Of a stretch of 64,000 nt of DNA, positions 9,996 through 21,205 are shown one piece after another. Below the pieces are notes generated by a model that was given only the letters and a program-made list of their open reading frames with translations, was not told where the DNA came from and did not search any database. Each line of letters begins with the position of its first letter. The first letter of the stretch is position 1. This stretch comes from Tigriopus japonicus (taxonomy: Eukaryota > Arthropoda > Copepoda > Harpacticoida > Harpacticidae), in the NCBI GenBank assembly GCA_010645155.1, contig JAAGOF010000231.1:7718-71717 (forward strand). The letters are read 5' to 3'. Both the position numbers and the translations under genes were made by a program.

Positions 9996-11150
9996 TGAAG
10001 GAAAAGGAAGCATTGCTTGCTTTACAAACTTAAAGTAAGCAAGCAATTTAGAAAATGAATATAGGACAAAGAAAAATCAATAAACAGATAGTTAAACTTC
10101 ACACATGACAGCTTAACCGATTGAGATTTGATTCGAAGAAGCCTGTTTTGTTGTTAAGTAAAAAAGTGGCGAGTTTGCTAATCGTCAATCATCAGTGTTG
10201 AATGATGAACGAATGACAATTTGACGACCTAATCAATCCTTGTGCCTAAAAATTGACGGGTTGAACTTTTAGAGGATTTCAACTTTGTAGAACATTTTGG
10301 CCTTCAGCTGTTTGTAAGTGCCTGACCAAATTCACCACTTTCAGGAGATGAAAGTCCTTCAACTCCAAAGGTAAAAGGAAGCAACAAGCGAGACGAGGGA
10401 GGGCCAAAAGACATCCACTCAACAGGGCCATTCTCCATGGCTATATACGACTTCATCGGCCACAAAAAGTGTCGTTGTAGGTGGTCCGCCCATCTCTTTC
10501 CCCATCATGCTTACTCTCTCCCTGTCTCTCTCTCCGTGTGTGTGCCCGAATCCAGATGATTGGGAGGCAAAATAAGGCGAGACCTCCCCACTTCATGCAC
10601 TTTACGACGAGTCAACCGAAAAGTTCGGCGCTCTCCTCTCTCTCTCTCAATTGAACTTTATCCAGGATTATCTCGAGGTATTTGTCGGCCTGAGGGTAAT
10701 TGACCCCCTCCCCTCTTCCTCGGCACTTCATCACCCGCCAGAAAAGTCGTGTATGCTAATTCAGGGCCGATGATCTTTCTTCTCGCCGAAATTCAATGCC
10801 GTCCGTTGTTCTTCGTTATTTCCCCAATTGTCGACACTTTCGCCGAAGTCAAACCTGCCGGATTGAGATGTCCGACTCGGGGCGATAATGATTGGGTGGA
10901 GGCACTTTGTCTTGACGTGTTTGGGGTCAGATCATTATTCGCACCCAATAGGACAAATATCGGCTGGAGATCATCATGATGGAGGTGAACGGTCTTCCCC
11001 CAAAACCGCGAAAAGCACAACGCCCATGGTCAATCTCGCGTTCTCAGTGTCTCCGTTTCCAATTTACAATTAAGGCGGCGGCGTCGGCAAACCCCTCAAA
11101 AGAAATTGCGCCCATTGTTGTTAGTAGATGGAGATTGAGATGAAAAAGCC
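9996..11150. other. Intergenic; higher-GC segment at 10380-11100
   Basis: The first part is AT-rich. The segment 10380-11100 is clearly richer in G+C, contains CT/GT-rich microsatellite-like runs (10500-10650), and has overlapping short frames on both strands. It may be promoter, UTR or conserved non-coding sequence for the coding-like remnant that follows; no function is assignable. Confidence 0.4.
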
Positions 11151-11152
11151 TA

Positions 11153-11484
11153 ATGGCTTTGCTGACCGAAGATTACGAAAAACACATTAACTGGATGCTG
11201 AAGAAGAATCCGGCGATTCTGCGAATGGGTGACGGTGTTCGATTCCCAAATTGAATCGGAGAAGATTGATTCCATCTCGGAGGAATGCAATGGCGATTTG
11301 AGAGACTTGTGCCTGATCGTGGTTTCAGATTCCAAAGAGCAAAGCAGTCAGGCTTGGAACACCATCAGTCACTCGAATTTTTGACCCACCTGAGTTTGAC
11401 TTCACTCAGATATGGGATCCCAAGTATGTACCCAGAGACGTTGTTTTATTGTCCACGACAAATACACAAGATTCATTGTTCTAA
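11153..11484 (+). pseudogene. Frame-broken coding remnant, product unknown
   Basis: Three consecutive coding-like pieces lie in three frames. Piece 1 starts at ATG 11153 (MALLTEDYEK...) and stops at 11254. Piece 2 runs from about 11238 to 11384 (DSQIESEKIDS...). Piece 3 runs from 11383 to TAA 11482-11484 (DPPEFDFTQIWDPKYVPRD...). Each change is +1 and occurs within a few bases, too close for an intron, so the simplest reading is a gene broken by two indels or by sequencing errors. The amino-acid composition is balanced and protein-like, but I do not recognise a family. It could instead be chance open frames. Confidence 0.35.
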
Positions 11485-11596
11485 GGACCATGCTTGAAGA
11501 ATCTGCCCTGAGATCAGCTATTTATAATAAATGTGTGACATCTTGTAGATTTGAAATTGAAAAAAGTTCAGGGTTTAGGTTGTGTTCATTAAATAT

Positions 11597-11768
11597 TGTA
11601 GTGTATGTCGTTTATAAGGTTAAGGTCGCATTACACCAAAGTAAGATAAAAACTTGTACCACCTTTATTGAGCACCAGACATTAAGTCACACACCTGATT
11701 TTTTACACGACTCGGGGAGAGGCCTGGGCCATGGGAACAATTGAAGAAATAATCACCAAACCACTACA
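11597..11768 (-). repeat. 3' LTR of the deleted Ty3-type element
   Basis: 172 bp, identical by eye to 14455-14626. The ends form a short inverted repeat (TGTAGTG...CACTACA). An AATAAA signal lies on the minus strand in GCTCAATAAAGG. Confidence 0.93.
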
Positions 11769-12101
11769 CCTCCCTCCAGTCACTGAACTGTTCCGTTAAG
11801 TGACATAAAAAAAAATAAACAAACCCAAAAAACACAAAAAGTGTGTGGGGGACGTTGGATACCTGAGAACCCCAAACTCAGGGACACCCAGCCACAGGTG
11901 CCTTAACTTTACACTTTCGTGCCGGGAATCGAACCGGCAACCTCTGCGCCCGTGGCTTGACGCTATACCGTTTCGCTATCCAGACAAGATACATGTATAT
12001 GATTGAAGGATGAATGCGTGAACAAATGCATAAACAACTCAAAACAAAGGCTCTTAGCCAATTTATATGGGATTTTGAAGCACTTATTTTTGCCCTAAGG
12101 C
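11769..12101 (-). other. 3' untranslated part of the deleted element
   Basis: Lies between the pol stop and the 3' LTR. It holds the purine tract next to the LTR, a T-rich run (minus-strand reading) near 11808-11840, and a tRNA-like insertion at 11919-11992. Confidence 0.7.
11919..11992 (-). repeat. tRNA-derived SINE head inside the LTR element
   Basis: The minus-strand sequence has a canonical B box, GGTTCGATTCC, and an A box, TAGCGAAACGG, at tRNA spacing. The T-arm pairs imperfectly and the acceptor ends do not pair, so it is not a functional tRNA. A unique-looking body follows to about 11800. It is probably a SINE inserted in the 3' untranslated part of the retrotransposon. Confidence 0.5.
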
Positions 12102-14382
12102 TCACTGGGTCTTTCTTCTGGTCAATGAGGCCTTTTTCTGGCTCATTGAAGGCTTCAGATGATGGCGGGCTCTTAGTGTGGGCTTGCCAGTGCCTCTATC
12201 AACCTGAAAGGATCTTCCATTTTTCCTTCTTCCAATGATGATGCCACTAGTGTCCCAGCGTTTACTGTTTGCATCATAGACAAGGACCTCGTCTCCAACC
12301 TTGAGGTTGTCAGTGTCAGCAGATGTTGCCATTTCCTCTCTAGGGGCAGGGAGACTAGGCAAGTCAGGATGACGAAGGCGTCGGCCAAAGAATGCCGTGG
12401 CTGGGGCAGGGCGGCCGTCTGCCATTGGCGTCCTGCGGTAGACGTCCAGAGCAGCACGAAACTCAGCCTCAGTGCGCGTCTTCTCTATGAGGTGCCTGAT
12501 TCTCTTGACTGCGGCCTCAGCAAGACCGTTTGATTCATGATCATATGCGGCTGAGTTGTTGTGGCCAACAAGATGGTCAGTCAGCCAGGAAACAAACTCT
12601 TTGCGGAAGCACGGACCATTATCAGTGGAGATGATGGAAGGCCAGCCAAAGGCATTGAACCACTTCTTCAAGGCATCACAGACCCTAGAGGTGCTGTCGC
12701 TCTTGAGCTTGACGGCCAGGGGAAAAGAGGAGTAGCGATCAGCAAGTACCAGCCATTTCTGGCCAGCAACTGTGAGGATATCGGCGCTGACCATTTCCAT
12801 AGGCTCATAAGCGACACGGTCGTCACTATCATAGTTCTCTCTGGGCTGAGCTTGGCGAACACGCTGGCATTCTGAGCAAGCCTCCACCAGTTGCTCGACC
12901 TCATTAGCCATGCCCGGCCAATAGTAAAGATCCCTGGCTAGAGCCAGGGTCTTGTTGATGCCGGCATGACCACGATGAAGGACTTCAAGGAGTTCTCGCC
13001 GCATTGACTTGGGCACCACAATGCGTCTACTATCCTTGATCAGAACGCCGTCACGGTGTAGGGACAGACTCGGGAAGATCTTGCTAAAGGCGCCAGCCGG
13101 ATGGCCTTTTGGGAGGCGGCAAAGTTTGCGCCTGATGGCCGAGCATGCAGCACTCAGTTCGATATCATCAGCAGTGGCAGCAGCAATCTTGGACAACACC
13201 GGAGTTGTCAGGTGGATGTCTGTGAACATGTCCACAGTTGTCATGCTGGCCACATAAGCTGGATTGCGGCTTAGAGCATCAGCAGCAAGATTTTCCTTGC
13301 CAGGAATGTGCTCGACCGTGAACCTGTATCCGCTGACGCTTTCCCTGATCCTCACCAGTCTCGAGTTATCAATCGAGTCCAGAGCCTTCTTGAAAATGCC
13401 CACCAGTGGCCTGTGGTCAGTCTTGACAGTGAAGCCAGGATTGTACTCCAAGTAAAAGCGACAGTGCTTCATGGACCAGGCCACAGCGGTGGCCTCCAAC
13501 TCAATGACACTGTACCTCGTCTCTGCATCCGTGAGGGAGCGGCTGCCAGCCACAATGGTTTTGCCTTCTTGAGTTAGAACATAGCCCATGCCATGAACAG
13601 AGCTTGCATCCGTGTAGAGGATGGTAGGCTTGGCCTCATCGTAGACGGTGACGCAAAGGTCAGATGTGAGGACCTCCTTAATAGCCGCAAATGCTCGTTC
13701 TTGCTCAGGGCNNNNNNNNNNNNNNNNNNNNNNNNNNNNNNNNNNNNNNNNNNNNNNNNNNNNNNNNNNNNNNNNNNNNNNNNNNNNNNGTTAGAACATA
13801 GCCCATGCCATGAACAGAGCTCGCATCCGTGTAGAGGATGGTAGGCTTGGCCTCATCGTAGACGGTGACGCAAAGGTCAGATGTGAGGACCTCCTTAATA
13901 GCCGCAAAGGCTCGTTCTTGCTCAGGGCCCCAAACAAAGGCAACATTTGCCCTCAGGAGATCTCGCAAAGGCTTGTTCATGGCTGACATGTTCTCCACAA
14001 AGATACCCAGCTGGTTGGCCAGCCCAATGAATGAGCGGACGCCTGTTGTATCCTTTGGAATAGGGAAGTCAGCAATGGCAGCCACCTTGTCCTTATCTGG
14101 CCTGATGCCATCGGCAGAGATGACATAGCCAGCAAATTTGACCTTGGTTCCCACCTCAAACTTGTCCTTGCTTAACGTGATGCGATGCCTTGCACAAGCC
14201 CTAAGGACATTGTCAAGCTTCTCTTCCAGATCCTTCCTGTCTCTGCCCATGACTAGGATGTCATCAACCACTTTAACAAGGCCGGGCAGGCCGACCAAGG
14301 CTTCATCTGTCCTTCTGCAGAACTCATCGGAGGAAGAGCTGAGGCCCATTGGGGCACGGGTGTAACGATATCTGCATTTTCA
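12102..14382 (-). CDS. pol: Truncated Pol: RT (part), RNase H, integrase
   Basis: Replication/integration polyprotein remnant of the element. Reading downward from about 14382: RT from the YRYTRAPMGLSSS block, with the catalytic box VVDD; then an RT connection region; RNase H (YTDASSVHGMGYVL, IELEATAVAWSMKHC, KTDHRPL); and integrase with the zinc region H..H...CSECQ and the D-D-E residues in SADILTV, STDNGPCF and SNGLAEAAVK. The stop is at 12102. The 78-N gap falls between RT and RNase H, and its two edges carry the same coding segment, so the real frame is probably continuous once the overlap is merged. The N-terminal part of Pol is missing. RT shares the D-E-F-x-x-R-T-D pattern with the element at 992-5755, placing both in one broad clade. 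Confidence 0.88.
13571..13928. other. Assembly gap with duplicated edges
   Basis: N run 13712-13789 (78 bases). About 139 bases ending at 13711 (starting GTTAGAACATAGCCC) recur after the gap from 13790 to 13928 with only scattered differences such as CTTGCATCC/CTCGCATCC. This is the signature of two overlapping contig ends, or of two alleles, left unmerged. Confidence 0.9.
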
Positions 14383-14454
14383 AAGGATTTGGACTCACTG
14401 GGGTGGCACAAATTCACTAGGAGGTCAGGCTCAACACCTAGCACCACTGCGCCA

Positions 14455-14626
14455 TGTAGTGTATGTCGTTTATAAGGTTAAGGTCGCATTACACCAAAGT
14501 AAGATAAAAACTTGTACCACCTTTATTGAGCACCAGACATTAAGTCACACACCTGATTTTTTACACGACTCGGGGAGAGGCCTGGGCCATGGGAACAATT
14601 GAAGAAATAATCACCAAACCACTACA
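14455..14626 (-). repeat. 5' LTR of the deleted Ty3-type element
   Basis: 172 bp, identical by eye to 11597-11768. Followed on the plus strand by ATAT, matching the four bases before the other LTR. The primer site ends at 14454. Confidence 0.93.
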
Positions 14627-14630
14627 ATAT

Positions 14631-15990
14631 CTTTTTCCCAAAATTATCTCTGCGCAATTCAAATAAGTTTTATGCAATTCTAGCTGTGCAAGCACCTTAC
14701 TAGAAATCTAATTGTGGTGCAGGTGCACAGTAAATTTAGGGTAACCGAAAATATGAAAGAAAAAGGCGATTATTGATTTAAAAATTCTTAGCCCAAGTCG
14801 TTCTTTTTCTTGTTTTGGGGGACATCACTTCATCTCAATAATTCAATTTAGAATGTCAATTCACGTTACTTCATTTACCTTTAAACAAAGAACAATGCGA
14901 ATCCCACTCTCTCATTGCGGTTTTAAACCCTTCATCAAACAAAAATCTCTCTTGAAAATGAGAACAAAACATGAATATCTTCCCTCCACTTTACCGAAGA
15001 GCAAGACATCTCATCAGAAATCTCAGTCAGAAATGATTGAGCTGTTCTCTCTAGAAGACCCTCAAGAACCTGACCTACTCGAGCCTCCTACAAAACAGCC
15101 ACAACAACCAACACCTTCAGGGTTCAAACCCGGTCCATTTTGTTGTTGTTGTTAGACAAAATTTCCCCTCAAGTGTTCGTGATTGAGTTGTTCAGAGCCG
15201 AATTTGATCCTACGGACAGTGTCGGTCAATCTCGATGATCGAGTGTCATTCGAGAATCGATACACTTCACGTTGGAGCCACGCGGAATCAGAATCGTCCA
15301 GCTTTTAGGGAATAAATTACAACCATTGTACTATGCAGATGATCTTCACTGAATCCAGGACAGGTTCAAGTGAGGTAAAAATACCTTGTCATAGCGGATT
15401 AATTGGGGACAAACCACAATCTGTCCCGGATTAGTGTGTCCTCTGAAATTCAATTTCAACCGACCGCTGAATGAGCAGATCGATCTCTAGGAGAGAGACA
15501 GTTTCATAATCCTGATGGCACCTTCCGAAGCTGTAAATAACTCTGTCGAGCTTGAATGAGGTGCCAAAGACAAGGGGTTTCCACCTTTGGAAAGAATTAA
15601 AAAAAGAGATGTGCCAGATGATGATGATGAGGAGTGGACGGCCAAGTCCTAAAACGATTAATTCTCTGCCCGCATTCCAAAGCAAGTTCTCCCGCGTCAT
15701 CATGTTCATCATGCCCCAACCACCAAACCGAAAATCTTCATTTGTCGACTGGACAACAACGCTTCAATTAAGACATCAAGCCAACAACATCAGCCACGAC
15801 TACTAGCTTCATTTTTACTGCTAGTCCCACTACTGACCTGTTCTCACTCACTTTGGTTCGAAGAGGTATTCCAAGGGTTTTGGGGGGTTGGTTGGAGACT
15901 CCGGCCATTATCTTCACTTGTTTTTTTTGTAGCTCCAAAGCTCTAGCCCCTTTCAGGACCAAAGTATTTCAAAAACAACATTGCTAAATA
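14631..15990. other. Intergenic, no gene seen
   Basis: AT-rich sequence. An open frame at 14853-15155 (+) ends in a low-complexity Pro/Gln/Cys tail and shows no domain or splice context; I do not consider it a gene. Confidence 0.5.
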
Positions 15991-15994
15991 TAGA

Positions 15995-16000
15995 TTTATT
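15995..16000 (-). terminator. Poly(A) signal of the Gas1-like gene
   Basis: AATAAA on the minus strand about 100 bases after the stop codon at 16101-16103. Confidence 0.55.
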
Positions 16001-16100
16001 TCTGTATTTAAATTATAATTTGAACATATCTGTGTCTTTTTGGTATCTGATCTGAAGGAATGACCCGAAGGGATGAATGACAATGTGGAACGAGGATGAT

Positions 16101-19100
16101 TCATGAGATGAACAACCATCTAGTCGTTATCGTTAGGAAGCTGATTAGAAGAGCAGAACTCCTCAAATGAAAGCTTCCACTGTCAATCTCATTGGTGTGA
16201 ATATCCCGATCAATGTTTTCTTTATCGGGCTGATTGAAGCACAACTGTTCCATATTGTCCTTGATCTTCCTACATTGGAAGTCCTCGGATCCATCGCACA
16301 CGCAATGTTCCAATTTGGACGCGGATTTCTGTTTCTTCAAGATGTGAATGGCATTCAGACATCGCTTGGTGCATTTCTTTCCCTTGAACATGGCCGCACA
16401 ATACTGATGGTAGTAATCCAGAGCCGTGGAACATTGAGGATCCGCTGCACAAATCCATCTGGCGGCGGAACAAGAGACTACAGTGTGGGGTTGAGTGGCT
16501 TGGAAAACCTCGGCCTCACATTGGGCAATGTTCTTCTTGGAGCTGTGGCAAAACGCGTCGTCCGTGCAATTACACTGGAAAACAGAGAAAAACAGATTGA
16601 ACTTTGTCGTTCTATCATTTTTCATAAAAGTGCAATGAATACATCAGTTATGCTGGTCATTCACCCATAACATCAAAATTTGTGAATACATAGATGGCGC
16701 TGCAATGGCAGCAGAAAGTATCCTTTGCAAAACTAGTAGAGAAACGAGTAGCCAAAAGAAAAAAAACGGTTCTCGTAGAAACAAATACCCGTCAAGAACT
16801 AGTTACCTAAAATCGATATTGTATCAAAATACAACACCAATCAGAAGATTACTAAAGGCCAAAATTAAATCAGCTGGTGTTACTGCCCCACACACTCGAA
16901 ATTCCATTGATACAATCATCCTCCGACAAGCTTTTCAGGAGTTAAAAACCCTCAAAAATGCTCCTTCTGTTACAAAGTGTCAGCTGAGATCCAGTGATTG
17001 TGTCCAAAGAAGTGGCGTTCTTTTGGTTTCCTATGTAATAATCTAAATAAGAGCAAACAAATCTGACTGAATTGCTAGGTATTAAGAATTGAATAGGCGG
17101 AACGTTTGGAAAATTGACGTCAATGTATAAATCAAAATGAAAGGTGAATTTGTTCCAAAAATATTTGAAACGTTCAGCGCTCATTTTTAGCGAGGGATGT
17201 GCACTGTTTTTCTTGATTCCCCAAGGTGCTTTGGGGATTGATCATTGATCATTTCCTGTTTCCCACGACGAAAACGACCAAAGAAACGTAATACTACTAT
17301 CGTCACGGAGGTCGATCAAATCAAGAGCAAAAATAGCACTAGAAATAGTCTCTCAAACATTGTTCCTTGTGTGAGTATTTGTGCTTTGCAAAGATTGATG
17401 ATCAAAGATCCGCCAAAACAAAGGACTCCTCCATTTCAATTTACAACCACATTCCACCAACGAGAAGATCTCAAATCGTCCCCACTGATTCTCATCTAAT
17501 TTTGCCCCAAATCTCCCTCCAATCTCAACATTTTGACATCAATTACTTCTTGTGATGACATCCAAAATATTTTCGCGTTTCTCTTTGGCCTTCAAAATCG
17601 GTGGCTCAGTCGGTCAAAATGGTTGTCACCGACCTACCAATTGGCGCAAAACATGGCCAGACCGGTTAGAGATAAATGAGTGGCTTGAAACCAATCTTTC
17701 TCTTCACCCCAACAACGATGAACGCGGGAGAATCCCAATTGAATTGTAGTACGTATGCCAGTCCACCACTATTCGAGGGATATGCCATATTTGGAACTTG
17801 ATCTCTTATCCGTGGACGGTCGTCCAATCCTGTCTAACTTGACATCTTAATACCAAAACCCGAGGAGACCACTTTTAAGCCTTGTCAAAAACGACACCAC
17901 TGACACCAATCCCATCAAATCAAGCCTTTTGGAGAGAGAGTTTCATCTCATGTCAAGTTTTTGGCTTGTTATTGTTCATCCAGCACCTTCAAGGAAATGA
18001 TCAGTTTTACGTTAATCTTACTTCACTATTAAAATCATGAGGGTTATGTTACGTGTTATGTTTTGGCTCCCTCTTTTGGCGGCTCTTCCGATGTAATTTC
18101 AAAAGAGACGAATTTTAGACTTTTCTGATATTATTCGTTCCACTGTCAAAAGCCAATTCTTTTCAAAAACGCTCGCGATACAGAGCCGATAAAGCTAGTA
18201 CATGCATGCTTGTCTACGTACTTATTGTATTGTGAGTTGTAGCTTTGGACAACGAAACGAGGGAGACGGAGACAGACCCCCATTACTGACTACCTATGAA
18301 CGTTCGGAGTTGCGTTCGTACAGACGAAGTAGCTGGAATTAGTTGGATGGATGGAGGGGAACGAGGCCAGAAGGTACTCATTTTATTGCTCCAGTACGTT
18401 GTACCAGCAAAATCATGATGTGAGGTAGACGAAAAAAAAACCTCCTGGACCTTCCTACCAAATTGAGATCTTCATTTGTTAGACGAGTTCGACAGGCTGA
18501 ACCTTTAATGGCTCAACGAGAAGCCAAGTTTTTTTTGGGTTACTGACGGCCTCTCTGAAAGTTGTAGAATGGAGTTGATGGAGAAGTAGCCATGATAAAG
18601 TGATCACTCTAATTGATTCTTTGACAATAGATCTTGGTCGAGATTGGATCAGAATTTCCGTTGAACTCCTCTCCCAGCAACAAAAACAAACTCAAAAGAA
18701 GCAGCATCCAACGAACTCTCTTGAGATCTTATCTCGCAAACAAAAGAAGTCTCTCATTTCTAAGCTCATCGAGTCCCTTGGAAATTGGGCTTCGTAAAAT
18801 TGTCCTTCATTGGCAGTTTAAACTATTCAAAGCATTAGCTTTTATGATTTACAATTTCTCATGAAAAAGGTGCCAAGGAGCTCTTGATAGAATTTCGAGG
18901 TTCAAGCGCAATGTTTGGGCTCAACATATCTCAGAAGAAGGCCCAATTGGACGTGATTTACGAGACCCGTAAACCCCTCTGAATGTAGGTGGGTGGGTGG
19001 TTGGTTTTATCTTATGTTATGCGCTCAACAAACCACTCATGCCAAAACGGGGTGCAGAGGAATGAAAGCTTGAAATAGAGACATGAAGATGACGACGTTC

Positions 19101-21205
19101 AGGCGAGTGGTGCCAAATGTTAGTGGCCGATGACGATCATCAAGATTATCATGAGTTTTATGGTTATGACTGAATCACGACTATCTACTTCTTTGTAGGT
19201 GGTTGGCCAGCAGCCTTCGTCCTATCGATGTCATGAATGGCTGGCTTGGACTAAGCCAAGTGGAAAACGCGCACGGCCTCCATGGGGGGTCTGGTGTCTG
19301 ACAAAACCTTCATGAGAAATGGAGCTGAAAACATTGATAGTTCTGATCATCTAGATTTCCTAAACATTAGACGGTGTCATATGGAACTGGCGTTTTAGTC
19401 CTGGGTTTGAGAACAAGGTGTGGGTTAATGAGTTCTGCTTGAGGCTCCATGCGTGTTAATTAAAGGTATCACCATGGTATCTCTTTTTCTTCTTGTTCTC
19501 CTGCCAGAGGCTACCATCGTAATCATCATCCAGCAGATCATGATTCGAATTTACCCCCCTCGTGATGTTGATGTGGACGTGATTCCTTTGAATGGGAATT
19601 CCAGTTCTATTTGTGAGAGTGTGTGCGATCTTTGTCATGCCTGCTTAAATTCTCCCCATGAGAGATGCTGACGAGATTGCGGTGGAATTGGAATGAAAAC
19701 CAACCCCAAATGGAATCGCATTGAGGAAATTGCTTCCATGACTAGGCAGGTTTGTAGGGAGATTTGACAATAAAGCACGAATTGCCTTTAGAACATTTCC
19801 TCTCGTTTTCATGGTAAAAGTACTGATGCCACCCAAAGTGATATTCAAAGTTGGAAATGATTCCTAAATTAAGCATTAAGGCTTTCTGGTCGGATAAAAC
19901 TAATCAGGCGACTTGCGTTCCTCCTGTTGGTGTCAAAACGTAACGAACTCTTGAAAACAGAGCTGATTTTTGGACTCACAGAAGGGAAGAAGGAAATATC
20001 GAAAAGTTCTGGGGCTTTTAAGTGGGGAAATTGGAGAGATCGGTTTGAAACATGATCGATTCACCCAGACCGTTCCGCAGGCAATTAGAGGAACGAATTC
20101 CCTCCAACGAACATCTCGGAAATGGGCCACACATGCATTTCAGCCCATCGAACTCCAGCAATGTGCTAACCTTTTCAAATCTCGCGTTAGAACTAAAGCT
20201 TTGTGCACAACCAAGATGAATGACCCAAATAGATTCGGCGTCCCTTGAATTCCTTTACGTGGTTCAAATTGAGCGCTCATATCAGACGTCGCCCCAGGTG
20301 GGTCTCTCGTTGGTTCGAATCCCTGCCACCAACGGCTATCCAAAACCAACCATCCAGCGAGCTCACTGTTTCCAAACCCCCACCTGGGTGGAATGGTCGA
20401 ATGTTGGATTCATTTCAAACAAATGTTCTTCGGCTCAAACCACAATAGCTCTGTGATCGATTTCGATCGGATATTCGTTTCCCTAATTAGGGGTGGTCTG
20501 ACGACCCTCCTGTCCGTTTTCTAGCGGCATTTGGCCCAAACAGAATACAAATTGGGAACACTTCCTTCCTGCTACCTACAGATCAGATCAGCTCACCTTC
20601 ATTAATCGTTTGCCTTCGGGAGTCGATATCAACGCAATCAGGGAATGTTTGCAATAGGTACTGCAAACGGTGGTCTTGCCTTCAGCCAAGGCTGAGCAAG
20701 CCAACATGTAGTTTTGAATGGCCAAGCCACAACCGTCTCGATAGGCACACTTCAATTGGGCCACATTACAGGATTCCTCTTCGGCGGGCAATTCCGGCGG
20801 ACCCGTGTAATTGGGCCAAAGTTGCGGGACGAGACCCCTTTTGGGCAACACTGGCACCTCATTGGAGATCTCGTCGGCATCCTCGTCGTGATAATCTTTC
20901 TCGGACTCAAAATATTCGATAATCTGTGCACTATAACTGTCCTCACGTCCCGATAAGCGAGGCCGATACAACCTTCGCTCTTGTCGTGGGATCTCCAAGC
21001 CATATGGAGATGGATTTGTTGCCTCCATTGTCAAATCTTCTTCTGGATGATTAGACAAGTGAGGGCTCTCGGTGTGTTCCAATGCTTGGGTCACTTGAAC
21101 AAGGTGAAATAACACGCATACTGCCACTAAAATCGGAGAAGTTCCTCGCTTAACGGCCGGAAAACCGAGCGACGAGATGGGAAAGGGTTGATGTTGACGA
21201 GACAT
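16101..21205 (-). CDS. Gas1-like GPI-anchored receptor protein
   Basis: Two coding exons, 21205-20597 and 16574-16101, give 360 aa. The 4-kb intron has donor AAG|GTGAGC and acceptor TTTTCCAG|TGT, phase 0. Residues 24-40 form a hydrophobic signal-peptide core. A low-complexity acidic/proline region follows. Gas1/GFR-alpha-type domain 1 begins at Cys146 (C-x6-C-x5-C, then NYMLAC and HSLIALISTPEG) and runs across the splice into CNC. Domain 2 spans about Cys238-Cys315. The C-terminal 19 residues are hydrophobic, as in a GPI signal. Length matches vertebrate GAS1 (about 345 aa), a cell-surface Hedgehog co-receptor; the same ligand role here is inference. The ATG at 21205 directly follows TTCCAG, so a 5' UTR intron may end there. 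GFR-alpha-related proteins are the main alternative. Confidence 0.85.
20275..20335 (+). repeat. tRNA-like fragment with B box
   Basis: Contains a perfect B box, GGTTCGAATCC, near 20312 and a weak A-box-like segment (GAGCGCTCATATCAG) upstream, inside the Gas1-like intron or flank. It does not fold as a tRNA. Possible SINE remnant. Confidence 0.25.

Larger units (their letters stand above)
11597..14626 (-). mobile_element. Internally deleted Ty3-type LTR retrotransposon
   Basis: A 3,030-bp element on the minus strand, including 78 N. Identical-looking 172-bp LTRs (TG...CA) lie at 11597-11768 and 14455-14626, flanked by a 4-bp duplication ATAT (11593-11596 and 14627-14630). A primer site starting TGGCGCAGTGG (read 14454 downward) abuts the 5' LTR, and a purine tract (GGAGGGAGG, read 11777 to 11769) abuts the 3' LTR. 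Only about 70 bp separate the primer site from mid-RT sequence, so gag, protease and the front of RT are absent. The rest of pol is open. Near-identical LTRs with such a deletion suggest mobilisation in trans or a very recent deletion. Confidence 0.93.

Noticed and set aside
14853..15155. 100-aa frame on the plus strand
   Set aside because: Low-complexity Pro/Gln/Cys tail, no domain, no splice or promoter support.
16167..16670. 167-aa frame opposite Gas1-like exon 2
   Set aside because: It is the antisense shadow of a strongly supported exon with conserved cysteines.
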